The translations under genes were made by a program, and so were the position numbers. The notes beneath the pieces were generated by a model, which worked only from the letters and a program-made list of their open reading frames with translations, had not been told where the DNA came from and ran no database searches. A DNA stretch of 64,000 nucleotides from Thuidium tamariscinum. Its lineage: Eukaryota > Streptophyta > Bryopsida > Hypnales > Thuidiaceae. Of the stretch, positions 1 through 10,667 are shown in pieces (the first letter of the stretch is position 1; each line of letters opens with the position of its first letter). The stretch spans positions 7,814,501 through 7,878,500 of the forward strand of contig OX344758.2 in assembly GCA_947034885.2 (NCBI GenBank), given 5' to 3'.

Positions 1-575
1 ATTCACCGGAGATGTCTCCATCCGAGGACGTATCCTCACTGGAACCGTGAACTGCACCAAAATGACCCGGACCATAACTATCCGACGGGATTACCTCCAC
101 TTCGTAAGGAAGTACCAGAGGTGAGTGTTTTTAGAAACGATAGTGTTAATTGTGTATTTTTGCACATATCTTGTCCACTCGAATTGGTATATGTTTTTAG
201 GAGTATTGGTAGTTTTAATACTAAATAAATCTGGTTCCTTTTGGTTATTAAATCTAACTTCTTTTCAGGTACGAGAAGAGGCACTCAAATTTGGCTGCCC
301 ACGTCTCCCCCGCTTTCCGTGTGAAGGAGGGCGACAAGGTCATCGTCGGCCAGTGCAGGTTAGTCCACGTATCTGATTGTGGATATCGTTGTTGGGTTTA
401 CATGAGTATGACTTAATGTTCAATGGGTTTAGATTGGGTTTTTTTGTACCTCATGCGAATGAGTTTTTCGATTGCCTTCAGGCCTCTCTCGAAGACTGTG
501 AGATTCAACGTGCTTAAGGTGATCCCCATGGGCGCTTCAGACGGAGGAAACAAGAAGGTGTTCACAGCCGTATAA
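1..575 (+). CDS. RPS11: 40S ribosomal protein S11 (uS17), 3' part
   Basis: Cytosolic small-subunit ribosomal protein of the uS17 family, an rRNA-binding component of the 40S subunit. The visible part has three exons: 1-120 (5' truncated by the window edge, frame starting at base 2), 269-358 and 482-575. Introns are GT-AG and the TAA stop is at 573-575. The exons encode about 100 residues, beginning near [14 protein letters not shown], continuing through the basic [18 protein letters not shown] stretch, and ending in NKKVFTAV. Plant S11 is about 159 residues, so roughly 60 N-terminal residues lie outside the window. Family resemblance is strong over the whole visible part. Bases after 575 look like 3' UTR, but no poly(A) site was assigned. 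Confidence 0.95.
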
Positions 576-3500
576 ATCAACGTAGAATATTTGTACGCTC
601 GAGTTGGCTGGTTGGGAGTTTTACCATCCTCAATCCTGAAATGTGAAACTTGCTTTCGTATGTATGAGCTTGCGTTCCGTGCCAGTCACCGATCCAATTT
701 ACATTGTGCGACTTGCGAATTTCTTCCCTTGTCATTGTCCCATGATCTGTAACCCATAATCTGTCGTCTGAACTGAACGACCCACCCAGTTTAAATTGTA
801 GATGTATGTTTCGCGACTACATGGGTGCTTGAGTTCGGGTATTTGTTCCGTCTTTTGAGTTGTGCCACATATGTGCTTTGCTTCTGAAATTTATAAAATT
901 GTCAAGCTACCGGTAATACCAGTTACTACCGATCCTTTATGACGTCACACTAAGCCCCACTAAGGTTGTCCTGGACCACGTGCCCGTGTTTCAGATCCTG
1001 GTGGGGTGGGGTATTGCTCTTTGAATCTTCGATCGTAGATCTGCTCTGGGTCTGGGGTATTGTAATATTGTATCTTTAAACCCTAAGCGTCCAGACTCAT
1101 CTCCAGAATTGACGATTTTGGAAAAATCATCAAAAAGTACCTATTTGAAAGAATATATTGTAAGTAAGATGAAAATGTAAGTTACAGAGTTTGAGTTTGA
1201 GTGTAGATTGTATCCATATGGGTACATTCACCAATGCTATCCACTAGTGTTTACTAAGAATTTTGGAAGGGAAAATTCAATATTCCTTCTAAATTCAATT
1301 ATGAGCAAAACATCGTCATTTTTTGAGTAAATATTGTAGGAAAGGATATGAAATGAGGTTTTCTTGATATGGTGATTTTTATGAAATTTTTGTGTTCTTT
1401 GATTCTATAACCTCATTTTCCAGTTCCAAATTTGAAGAAGAATCAATGAAATTTTGGCTTTGTCAATCACTTGATAAACTTTCATGTTTGTAATTTTAGA
1501 AAAACATGGGTTCTATAGTAGCACCACATTCAATTTTTGGATAGGACAACAACTTCAAGAAGTATCTCTAAAAATTAGAATGACTTTCATCCAAGTTGTA
1601 ATTTAAAAGAAATTTGATTTTCAATATGTATAGTACATTGTCCACAAATTGGACATGACAATGCTTCTAGGTTATATATTTTGATAAGTGTATCAAGATG
1701 AGGATGGTAACAAAGCAATTCTAGAGACAAGAAATACTAACATCTAGAATTTTATAACCCATCTTAAATAGTGCACCATCTTAGATAATAAGATATCAAT
1801 CAAAGAAGTGAATACAAGTGAATTGTTCCGTTCAAGAACATTTTTTATTTTCCTAGGGTGGTTTTTTTTGAGAAGTTTGTTAAATAATCAATAGAGCGCA
1901 TCCTACAAGTTCAACAAATCCAAAGTTCTTCATTATTTTTCATCAACCTTTAACTACGTTAACTACAAAACAATACTATTAATTTTGACTTTGTTTATAT
2001 TCTTTGACAAGTTGAAAATAGTATTTAATACACTAAAAATGGATAATCTTTGTTTATATTCTTTAATATGTCAAAAGTAGTCTTTATTACATTGGAAATA
2101 GTCTTGATTATATTAAAAATGGGTTGGTTGGAATTCAATGACATGGAATTCATTGAACTTTGAAAGTTCCATTAGAATAAATTGCCAAATATGTGAGTAA
2201 AATTTTTGCAATCTTGCAAATTCAAATGAATAATTGGTTTCAAAGCCTTCCTAAGTTAATGTGTTGTTTTTTAACAAATCCATCTTATCACCAAAAGAAG
2301 GAGATTGATCATATTAACTCCTTCAACCTTAAGTGCCCAAGTGACCATTTTTTTATCACTACTTGACTTTGGGTAGAATTTTCAGGTAAAAAAATCTTTT
2401 TTTTTTCTTTCTAGTTTTGGAAAAATTGAGTTGTCTTCCAACATTTGTACACACGACAATTGAAAGCTCTTTGAAAAGCACAAACTTGGTCAGATGGAAT
2501 TTGGTATTGTGCTTCTTTGGTATTAAATAAATTAAACCTTCCTTGACACCCTTTCTACAAAACTAGGTTCCCTTTACAATTAATTCTAATGTAGAAGCAA
2601 AATTTTATTTCTGAAGGTGGAAAACTCCAATGTTGCATTGCTGTAAAATACAGTGCAAAAATTTCATCAGAATTTTTCATCCATAAATTAGAAGTCAGTC
2701 ATCACCAAAGTGAACTGATAAGGTCTTTTAGTATATTTCTCGAGTTTCTTAACCCTTAAAGGTCAATGTGGACACCTAACATTTGATGAATGACAAAAAA
2801 AGTAGTATGTTGGTTGTACAGGGCCACTTTTTCATTGTTTAAAAAAAATCATGATCCTCTTGATGTGCATGAGTATTGAGGCAATGAATTAAACAACAAC
2901 ATTTGTTGTATTGTCAATTTTTAGTATCCAAAATTATTTCAAAATGGCACAGAGATAGGTAACCATGTTGCCTTTGCCTCAAGGTAGTTGAGAAAGAGGA
3001 TTTTATAAATCTCACATACATTATACTATTGTGAATAGTTGGCTTCTACTTTTGGTTAGCAGTGAAGCTTGACATCATTCACGGCCCACGGTTATAAACC
3101 CGACCTTTACGGGTTAAACGTTTAACCAACGTCTTTTGAAATTATTTAATACTTCTACTTCGTGAAAATACCAATAAATTTGAATCTTAACCTAGAGGCC
3201 CAAAGGCGTCCTACCCAAAATGGATTGAAGTGCATTTTTTTAAGAAATCATCTTTTTTAAAAGTTACCAAATGATCTTGTTCATCACTATCAAATTATTG
3301 TACCTCATAATTTTAAAAGACTTCATATTTTCAGAAGGGTGGGGATCAGCCCTTCTTTTTTTGGCATCATAGGCCCATATTGCAACATTTCAAAACAAAT
3401 ATTTTTTTTTCATCATGTAAAAGCAATCTTCTTTTCCAAAAAAATTTACACTCTTTTTTAAATTATGGATGAAGTCGCCAAATTTAGATGGACAAGTATT

Positions 3501-4010
3501 TGAATATGATGAAAAAGTGTTTTTAAGTCCAAAAGATGGATGAATGTAGAAATACAATGCATCACCAAAGTTAAAGTGATCATCATACTATCTCTTTCTC
3601 AAAAAGTAAAAAACAAGTGCCTCTTTGAGCTCGAAGAGTTGTAGATGCTTCTTCCGCTCATTCCAAAAGCATTCCTGAGGGCATCCCCAATAGACTCCGG
3701 AAGTTGCCCCTCCAAATGAACTTCTAATTTTTCACTGGTTAATAACTAGAACTTTTACCATTGAGCAAGTTACGCAGACCTTAGCAAGTCCTGCTCCCGA
3801 AAGCAAAATTTGGTCAGTTGCTTATTCAGCGCAGATCTTGACAATTTGACACAAAAAAACAAGTCAAAAGATGTACGTGCCAACATGCACTTCTCCATGT
3901 AGCCGTGAAGAGTATTACAGCAGAAACCCGTCCTTCGAATTTCAAAAGAGAGTAAGTAGGAAAGAAAAGAAGAAGCCCCAAAGAAGTGGAAGGGCATCTC
4001 TAAACTTCAT
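576..4010. other. AT-rich intergenic region, no gene seen
   Basis: The first few hundred bases probably hold the S11 3' UTR. The rest is AT-rich with short diverged direct repeats, for example two copies of a TTTGTTTATATTCTTT segment near 1993 and 2050. A GGGCATCCCCAAT-like motif near 3680 resembles a transposon end, but no partner end was found. No open reading frame here resembles a known protein. Confidence 0.6.
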
Positions 4011-4054
4011 ATCCCATATCGGTTGCCGCAATGCAAGAGCGAAGTGGGGTATAA
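4011..4054 (+). promoter_or_regulatory. Plant snRNA promoter: USE and TATA box
   Basis: ATCCCATATCG at 4011-4021 matches the plant Upstream Sequence Element (RTCCCACATCG) with one central mismatch. A TATAA box is at 4050-4054. About 28 bp separate the two, which fits the wider spacing of RNA polymerase II-transcribed plant U-snRNA genes rather than the spacing about 10 bp shorter in the polymerase III class (U3, U6). The U1 start lies about 29 bp after the TATA box. Confidence 0.85.
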
Positions 4055-4078
4055 GACCCTCTGCAGACGTTGAGTTCC

Positions 4079-4238
4079 TCACTTACCTGGGCGGGGTCTA
4101 TCCATGATCATCAAGGTGGATGGCCTAGGGTGACTGTCTCCATTGCACTTCGGACATGGGATCCCTAGTATCTTCCTACGGGAGGCATACACGTCATAAT
4201 TTGTGGCAGCAGGGGCTCGCGTTCGCGCGGCCCCTTCC
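4079..4238 (+). ncRNA. U1: U1 spliceosomal snRNA
   Basis: U1 snRNA base-pairs with 5' splice sites in the spliceosome. The 5'-splice-site-recognition sequence ACTTACCTG is at 4081-4089. Stem-loop I shows TATCCA pairing with TGGATG around an ATGATCATCAAGG loop, the U1-70K site. Stem-loop II carries the U1A-type loop ATTGCACTTC. Stem-loop III pairs GTAT with ATAC. The Sm site AATTTGTGG lies at about 4198-4206, followed by a terminal hairpin of AGGGGC and GCCCCT around CGCGTTCGCG. Length is about 160 nt, usual for U1. The 5' end reads TC before ACTTACC, where most U1 RNAs have AT, so the exact start is uncertain by a base or two. A sequence resembling the plant snRNA 3' box follows near 4240-4257. 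All diagnostic elements are present, so it looks functional. Confidence 0.93.
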
Positions 4239-5395
4239 AACTCAACTCCAAGTCGGAATTATAACCGGAGAAGACGTACCCATTCCATACTGAAACCCTA
4301 CTCCGAGTTCTCAACAGAGGCGATATTCCAGCAGTAGACCCTCTAAACTGCCTCTTGGTAATGTACCCTGCACTATTAGCCACTTCCGTATGGACGCTTC
4401 TGTGTTGGACGAACTTGAAGTCGAGGTCGATTCAACTGTCAAAATTGTGTCGGAAACTGGTGTGATTGTGTTTCTCTCGTCACCGTCCATGGATCACCTC
4501 GGCAACAGATCCTTATTCGTAAGCCCTGAAGTCTCGAAACGTGGAATGAGGCAAACGGAACAATAATACAGGAACAATGTCTTTCATTCCATTTTTTCAT
4601 TCTTGTAATTCGATTTTCAATTCGGTATTGGAGTAAGGTAGCTACTCAAACATCCTCCCAAAAAAACTCAGTGGATTGAAGAATTGCTTGTTGAGTCGGT
4701 CTGTCAAGATTTAATCGGAATTACGTATCTCCCAAATCAAGAGGACTGCAGAAAAATGACTTGCGCATTTATCTAAATTGATAAATAAGGTAGAACTTCG
4801 CGGGCATGGAGGCAGGACTTTAATTTATTAACCTTCTCAAATTTAGCAGTAGCCGGTGATCTGTGTTCATGAGCAAATGTTCGACTGGCTTCCAGTGCTC
4901 GTCACGAATCGAAGTAACAAAGAAGGAACTATAAAAGTCATCGAGGATGCAGTCGTGTTCGTTAGTCGACTGAAACATCAAAAGCTTGTCAACACTTGGT
5001 AAGATTCGTGTTATTACAGCCACAATGAGTTTCAATAAAAACTTCTATCCCCTGTTCAGTATCGGTAGAGCAAAAGTAATCCCAAAGTTGGACACACCAA
5101 TGTGAGAGGTCCAGCAATGACAACCTTCATGAACAATGAACCCGGGCGTGCAAATTGACAAACATGTTTCGACGAGAAGTTTGTGCAGACATGGAAAGCA
5201 ATGGCTGCTGATCCTGATGAGTGTACATATTCAGGTTCGAAAAGATAGAACAGAAAGATTCAAGAAAACACTCAATCAACGGGTAAATTCTATTGTGGTC
5301 TTAGATGCAAATTTGCTCACTCCAAATACAGATGAACCATACCGAAGGAAAGCTTTTTCATATTATAAGCTCAAAAGGAGGGGAGAAACAGATAA
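4239..5395. other. Intergenic region between U1 and RPL31
   Basis: No recognisable gene. The part closest to 5395 is probably the 3' UTR of the minus-strand L31 gene. The several short open frames in either strand lack family resemblance. Confidence 0.5.
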
Positions 5396-6167
5396 CTAAT
5401 CCTCCTCCTCCACGACCTTCGTTCCCAAATTTCTAAACCCTTCGGCAGGCACCTCAGCGGCGGATACGTAAGAGTAAAACTCGTCCTTAGCGTCCTCATC
5501 ATCGTTACGCTTCCTGGCAATGCGAACTCGGACTCGGGTGGGAACATTGCGAACTCCTCGGCTCCAAATGTGCTTGTTCAGCTTCACATCAACCCGCACG
5601 TCATCAGTCCTCATCGTCTTCTGCGCAAACTTCCTGATTTCCTTCACTGCCTTAGGCGCCATCTTCTTGAAGGAGCTAAAGCACAGAAAAAACATAAAAT
5701 TGATGAGAAAATAGCCCACAACACGTTCACCTCTAGCAAAGCACGTCGAAACCCTAAACCCGCCTTCCCTCATTCCCACCAAATACCAGCTCTTCAATTT
5801 GACCTATCCAACCTCGATCCTTAGCATCGCTTCTGATTCCAACTCCACATATCACGAGAAATTCAAGCCACCAGAAGAATACGGATCCATTTCGAGACCA
5901 GCACCGCAAACCCAAAAAACGTCCTCTAGACACAGCTCAAACAATTCTTCCCTCTATAAAAGTCACTTCGACTTGCGCAAAAACATGGTGATCTCTCCTT
6001 CAACTCACACTTACGAAACGCAGACGAGGAGGAGATGCAATGGGGAAGAGTTAGGGCAAAACACATAGGGAGCATCGGTCGTACCAGCCATGCAGTCTCT
6101 TGTGGAGATTGATGGTGTATTCGCGAGTCACGACCTCATCCTTGCGGATCTTCGTCTTCTCCACCAT
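5396..6167 (-). CDS. RPL31: 60S ribosomal protein L31 (eL31)
   Basis: Eukaryote-specific large-subunit ribosomal protein located near the peptide exit tunnel. Two exons on the minus strand: 6167-6085 (83 nt) and 5675-5396 (280 nt). A GT-AG intron splits the Cys codon in HGC-SFKK. The product is 120 residues, the usual plant L31 length. It starts [18 protein letters not shown], contains the conserved [19 protein letters not shown] and [18 protein letters not shown] blocks, and ends GTKVVEEED. The ATG at 6167 was chosen because it gives the canonical MVEKTK start, although the frame stays open upstream to 6257. A telo-box is just upstream, typical of plant translation genes. No defect is seen. 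Confidence 0.95.
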
Positions 6168-6286
6168 GATTGCTTGCTGGTTGCAAGGCTCCGAATCCGA
6201 AACCAAGGGCAAAAATGGCGATGGCCGATGCGAAAGGAGTCTACTAGTCAAGCGCACTCGCTTTCTCTCCTCCTCTCCAGCGTTCC

Positions 6287-6298
6287 CCTAACCCTAAT
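6287..6298 (-). promoter_or_regulatory. Telo-box upstream of RPL31
   Basis: CCCTAACCCTAA on the plus strand, reading TTAGGGTTAGGG in the sense of RPL31, about 120 bp before the start codon. Telo-boxes (AAACCCTAA-like) are common in promoters and 5' leaders of plant ribosomal protein genes. Confidence 0.6.
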
Positions 6299-6508
6299 TT
6301 AAGGCCATTGGATGAACGATATTCGTTGCATTTCGCCTTCTACGAAAATCCGTCCAAGTCACTTCGATGTTCGTGATGATACGGAGTTCCATACTGGTAC
6401 AGTAGCGTGGCGTGCAATTGCTCCATATGGGAAATGAAATTGCAGTATAAGTTAGTAGAGGGACCCATTCCTAACGGGCGCCCCATTGGCAATCAACAGG
6501 GTCAGGTA

Positions 6509-6829
6509 AGAGGTCCTACAATGGACCATCTAAGGGCTGAAACGGAATTTCAGTGAGGTAAAACTTCTAGAAATATTTTTCAGTAAATTTTCCTCGAAAG
6601 ACAAGTAGAATTGACATCTAATTCAAGTCATTTCATATTTTTCTGATCTTTGTGAAATTAGTTATCAATTTTGAAGTTGAAAGGGCATAGGGCTCTAAAA
6701 TGGTGCCCTAGCTAAAATTTACATTGTCTGTACACTACTGAAGGCTATGAAAAAGTAACATGTACAAATACTATACATTTAAGGTAGGGCACCATTTTAG
6801 AACCCACTCCATTTAAGAGCCTTCTACCT
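6509..6829. mobile_element. Miniature element, AGGTAG-family, copy 1
   Basis: About 320 bp, ending CTACCT and flanked by TA. Its interior (for example ATGGTGCCCTAGCTAAAAT and GAAAAAGTAACATGT) is closely shared with the element at 61788-62114 and more weakly with 62349-62668. The left end is degenerate compared with the 61788 copy. TA flanks suggest a Tc1/mariner-like (Stowaway-type) non-autonomous element. Confidence 0.7.
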
Positions 6830-9359
6830 TACTGTAATTTCAAGCAAGGATGGAACATATTTTCATTTTCTCTTTGGAGTTCTTGGTATCTTACTTTTCT
6901 AGGTATGGGTGAATAAATCAATGACACATAAGTGGCCAAGAAAGTAAGAATTAATGAGTAGAATGAAAAGTAGTTCTTGAATGATCGGAATTGGATGACT
7001 CTAGGTGTTGGTCATTAGTGAAGCCCAACTTTTGCTTTTCAAAATTCATAGTAATTTCAATTCTAGAGATAAAATTATGAATTTTTTTGCACTCCCCATC
7101 ATTTTTGTCAATTTATTTGTGAAATATTTGCTATGCCTTGCACTATCCTAGATCATGTCTTAACTCCTGAGCGTCACAAACCAAATAGCTTTGAAGGTAG
7201 GACCATTCTTAAAAAAGCAACATAATTTGAATTTGAATTGATTATTGCATTCTTCACTATACAAATCTATAGCCAACAACGTCATCAATCTAAACTCATT
7301 TCTTTTGAGGAAATCCACTGTATGGATGTAAACATTATAAGGTTTGATGAACCCAGTCTCTCAAAATCAAAGGTTTGAAAAACATCCCTGTGACGTTGAA
7401 AGGTTAATGTGCTTATTCTATCGATTATTGGTCTTTCTACCGCAGTGAAGAAAATAGTGAAGAATCTTATCATATTTATCAAATTGTTTTTAATTAACCC
7501 CTCACCGCCTAAAAGGCAAATAAGTTTTAAGATAAAAAGAGGCAAATAGGCCCACTTGTAGCCCTAAAAAATCCCCAATTGTCAATTCGTGATTCCAAAA
7601 AATTGTCCCCTTCCCTTGCCATTGATTAAAAAAGAAAATTTCAAATCAATCTTATAGTACTCCACCATTGATCTTCACATTAGAAAATTGGAACCCCTAA
7701 TGCCTACCGTTGATGCTAAAAAATTGGTTGTTGTTGATCATTAAAAAAATTCATTGTAGTACTACCCCAACAAATGATAAGGGTTGCTTTGAGACTAGAA
7801 TTCAGATCCTTGGTTGTTTCTTGTTTGTGAGAGATTAGGGTTGTTGTGCATGTATGTTTGGTACTTGAGTAGCATCTTCTACTACCAAACAACAAATGGA
7901 GCTTGTAAGTTTTTTAAATTGTTTTGTAAATAAAAAATATGATTCATTGTTGTGTAATTTGTGTGATCTTCATTGGCTTTGACTATCAACAAATGCAAAT
8001 ATAGTTCAAATATACTTGTGCTAATTTTGGTGTTGTTGTGATTTGTGATTTTTTGTTGTTGCATTTTGAATCCAAGTTAACCATGGAGAGTAGAGCCCCT
8101 TGTGAATAGGTTAGATGACTTGTTTTGGAACAAAATTGATCAAGCCAAATGGTATTACCATATATCTTTAGTGCATTGTTTGTCCATAAGCATTTGTCTC
8201 ATTCTTATTGTTGTGTTAGTAACTTATTTAGTCACATCACTATAAGTTAGGGCTTGGATTTTCAATGTTGCTACTTGAAATGGACTTGTATATATCCTTA
8301 TTCTATTAATTGAAATTGGTGTTGCATAAGAGGCATGCTCTATAAATGTCTCAAACAACTTGTAGCAAGTGTAACCATTGCACATTCTATGTTGTTTATA
8401 ACCTAATTCAGGGTTTAAATTTCCACCTAAGCTTGCAAACAATGACTCTAATTTGAGTTTGAAATCAAAGCTATAGTAATGTTGCATAAGAAGCTTACAA
8501 TTAGAAATGTAGACAATGATATTGAAGGTGTTACAAAAATTAGGTTTTGGGTTTTATAGGCTTGTTTGTAGAGATTATGGAGGTTTTGGAAGTTATGATG
8601 ACTGTGGGTTTTTTATAAACACCTTTGGCGTATTTCTTTGAATAAAATATTGGAAGTTCTTTACAACTAATGGAAAAATTACACATGTATCTCTTTTTAT
8701 TTTTGTGTAAAATCTTTTCAACCAATAAGAAAATGGTATGTCATTGTTTCCTTATTCATGTCTTGATTCATGTGACAAAAAGTCACAATGTCAATGTACT
8801 CAAAAGAGGTAGTGACTACCTATCTACACTTATAGTGTGACTAGTCATAGTCCAAAGTAAGTTTTGAATTAAGTTTGACATTATGAATTTCAAACTGAGT
8901 ATAAATTTTGAAGCAACACCTTTTATTGAAGATGCAAACAAATGGAGAAACTCAAACTACTAACTACAAGTTGTAGTCAACAAGATGGAAAATCAATTAC
9001 ATATCTTAAAATTAGTACATTAAATCCTTATCTACACAATCCAAACATTCATATTCTAATGTTTTGTTTTCTATTTGTTTAACTTTTGTAACACATCACT
9101 CTTTCCCTCTTGAAATCAACATGCTATCCTATGTTGCTTGAACTAAAATCAAATACCTTTCGTCCCATTGATAAAAATACACCACTTTCAATCATCAAAA
9201 GTCTAATCTTGATGTATTTTTTTTAACAAATTTCAATGATGATTGGATTTTCTTACATAAATAAAAGTTGTTTAATTGGTTTTTTGAATTATGTTTACAA
9301 ACTAACTACTTGAAGTGGCTACTACAAAGTGTTTTCATCCTAGGAATGTCATGGTTTGT
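6830..9359. other. AT-rich intergenic region
   Basis: No gene seen. Open frames on both strands are short, low-complexity and without family resemblance. Confidence 0.55.
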
Positions 9360-10078
9360 GGGTGATTGCAAGAAATACTTGCCAATTTTGTTGCATTTTC
9401 AATAGTATTCATGATTTTTTTAGGAGTACTTTCAAATTAGAAAATTGATTTTTAAAATATTAAAAAAAATATGAATAATATATACACCTTTAAGAAAAAA
9501 ATAGCCACCAATGGAAATTTATAGAAAATTTCTCTAAGTAGAAGAACTAGAAAAATGCCAAATCTTAAGAAAATAGGTACTTGGACGTTTAAATTAGTTT
9601 AAAATAGTAAAAATAAGTAAATAGAGAAAATAAAAAATGACCATTTGTAACAATTTTATGGAAATGGTCATGCACCAAAAAACCCACCAAAATCATAATT
9701 TATATGTTTCAAAATACAAGTAGAAAGAAGCTCACTTCATAGACTTCTACACCACACAAAATTAATTATATTTAAAATTCCTTTAATCATTAGCTATAAG
9801 TCTAGTAGAAGACCACCTTATCCAAATTTCACCTCGAAATTCATTTTTGGGGGCATTAAATAGTACTAAAATCGTCCAATTTGGCAAGTGTGACATTCAA
9901 TTGGGGTCTATTTTTGGATAGTAAAATATTTTTACAATTTTGAAAGGTGTATGATAGTCATGAGTACCTTTCCTACGGATCTTGAGTCATTTGGAGCCAA
10001 AATACAAAAGTTATGGCCATAAAATAGATCAACATTCAACATGTGATGCAAAATAGTACAAGTATTTATTGCAATGGC
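9360..10078. mobile_element. Inverted-repeat element, GGGTGATTGCAAG family
   Basis: The left end GGGTGATTGCAAGAAATACT is mirrored at the right end by AGTATTTATTGCAATGGC. The same terminal motif flanks the larger element at 15425-16676, and a further left-end-like copy starts near 10394. A CAAAAGTTATGRCC-like stretch near the right end is shared. No transposase frame is visible, so it is probably a non-autonomous DNA transposon of unassigned superfamily. Confidence 0.5.
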
Positions 10079-10510
10079 GTTTATATGTTTTTGATTACTA
10101 TATGGGTCTAAGGGATATTTCTTAGAATTATAGTATCTATAAAATATTTAAAAAACATTCTTTTACATGATTTTAAAAACCCTTTATTTACTTATGAAGT
10201 TTTTAAATTTTTGGTTGCTAAGTGTAAATGCCACTTTGTGTTTGAACTTATATAATCTCTAGTCTTTCTAATAGTATAATGAAAAATAATAGGTTTTTAA
10301 TCATTTAACACTTTGCATATTGTAGTTAGATGCACTAGATTTTGTACACTTTACTTTCAAGATTGATACCAATAAAATAAAATGGATTAAAGGGTCATTG
10401 CAAGAAACATTGGCCGTTTCGTATATTGTTTTCTAAACTAGTTTTGGAAAATGCTACAATTTTCAAATGTTGAGTCCAATACAAAAATCAAAAAATCTAT
10501 TTCTAGATGT

Positions 10511-10664
10511 CACTACAAAAAAACAAAGGAATAAAGATTGATCCACTGAGTCATTGTGAATAGTAGTGATTCCAAAATGACTACAAAATGATTGTTTTGT
10601 AATTGATGTTTTCCACAATGACTCTATGGACAAGTCATTTATACCCTTGTTTTTTTTTGTAGTG
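10511..10664. mobile_element. CACTA-type miniature element
   Basis: A 154-bp element with ends CACTACAAAAAAACAAAGG and its inverted partner ending TTTTTTTGTAGTG. It is flanked by a perfect 3-bp target-site duplication TGT (10508-10510 and 10665-10667). CACTA termini plus a 3-bp duplication are diagnostic of En/Spm (CACTA) elements. It is far too short to encode a transposase. Confidence 0.85.
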
Positions 10665-10667
10665 TGT

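Noticed and set aside
5136..5399. 87-codon open frame on the plus strand opposite the RPL31 3' region
   Set aside because: No family resemblance; lies in the likely 3' UTR of RPL31.
6168..6257. Upstream in-frame ATG extending RPL31 by 30 residues
   Set aside because: The extension is unlike L31, while the ATG at 6167 gives the conserved MVEKTK start and exact family length.
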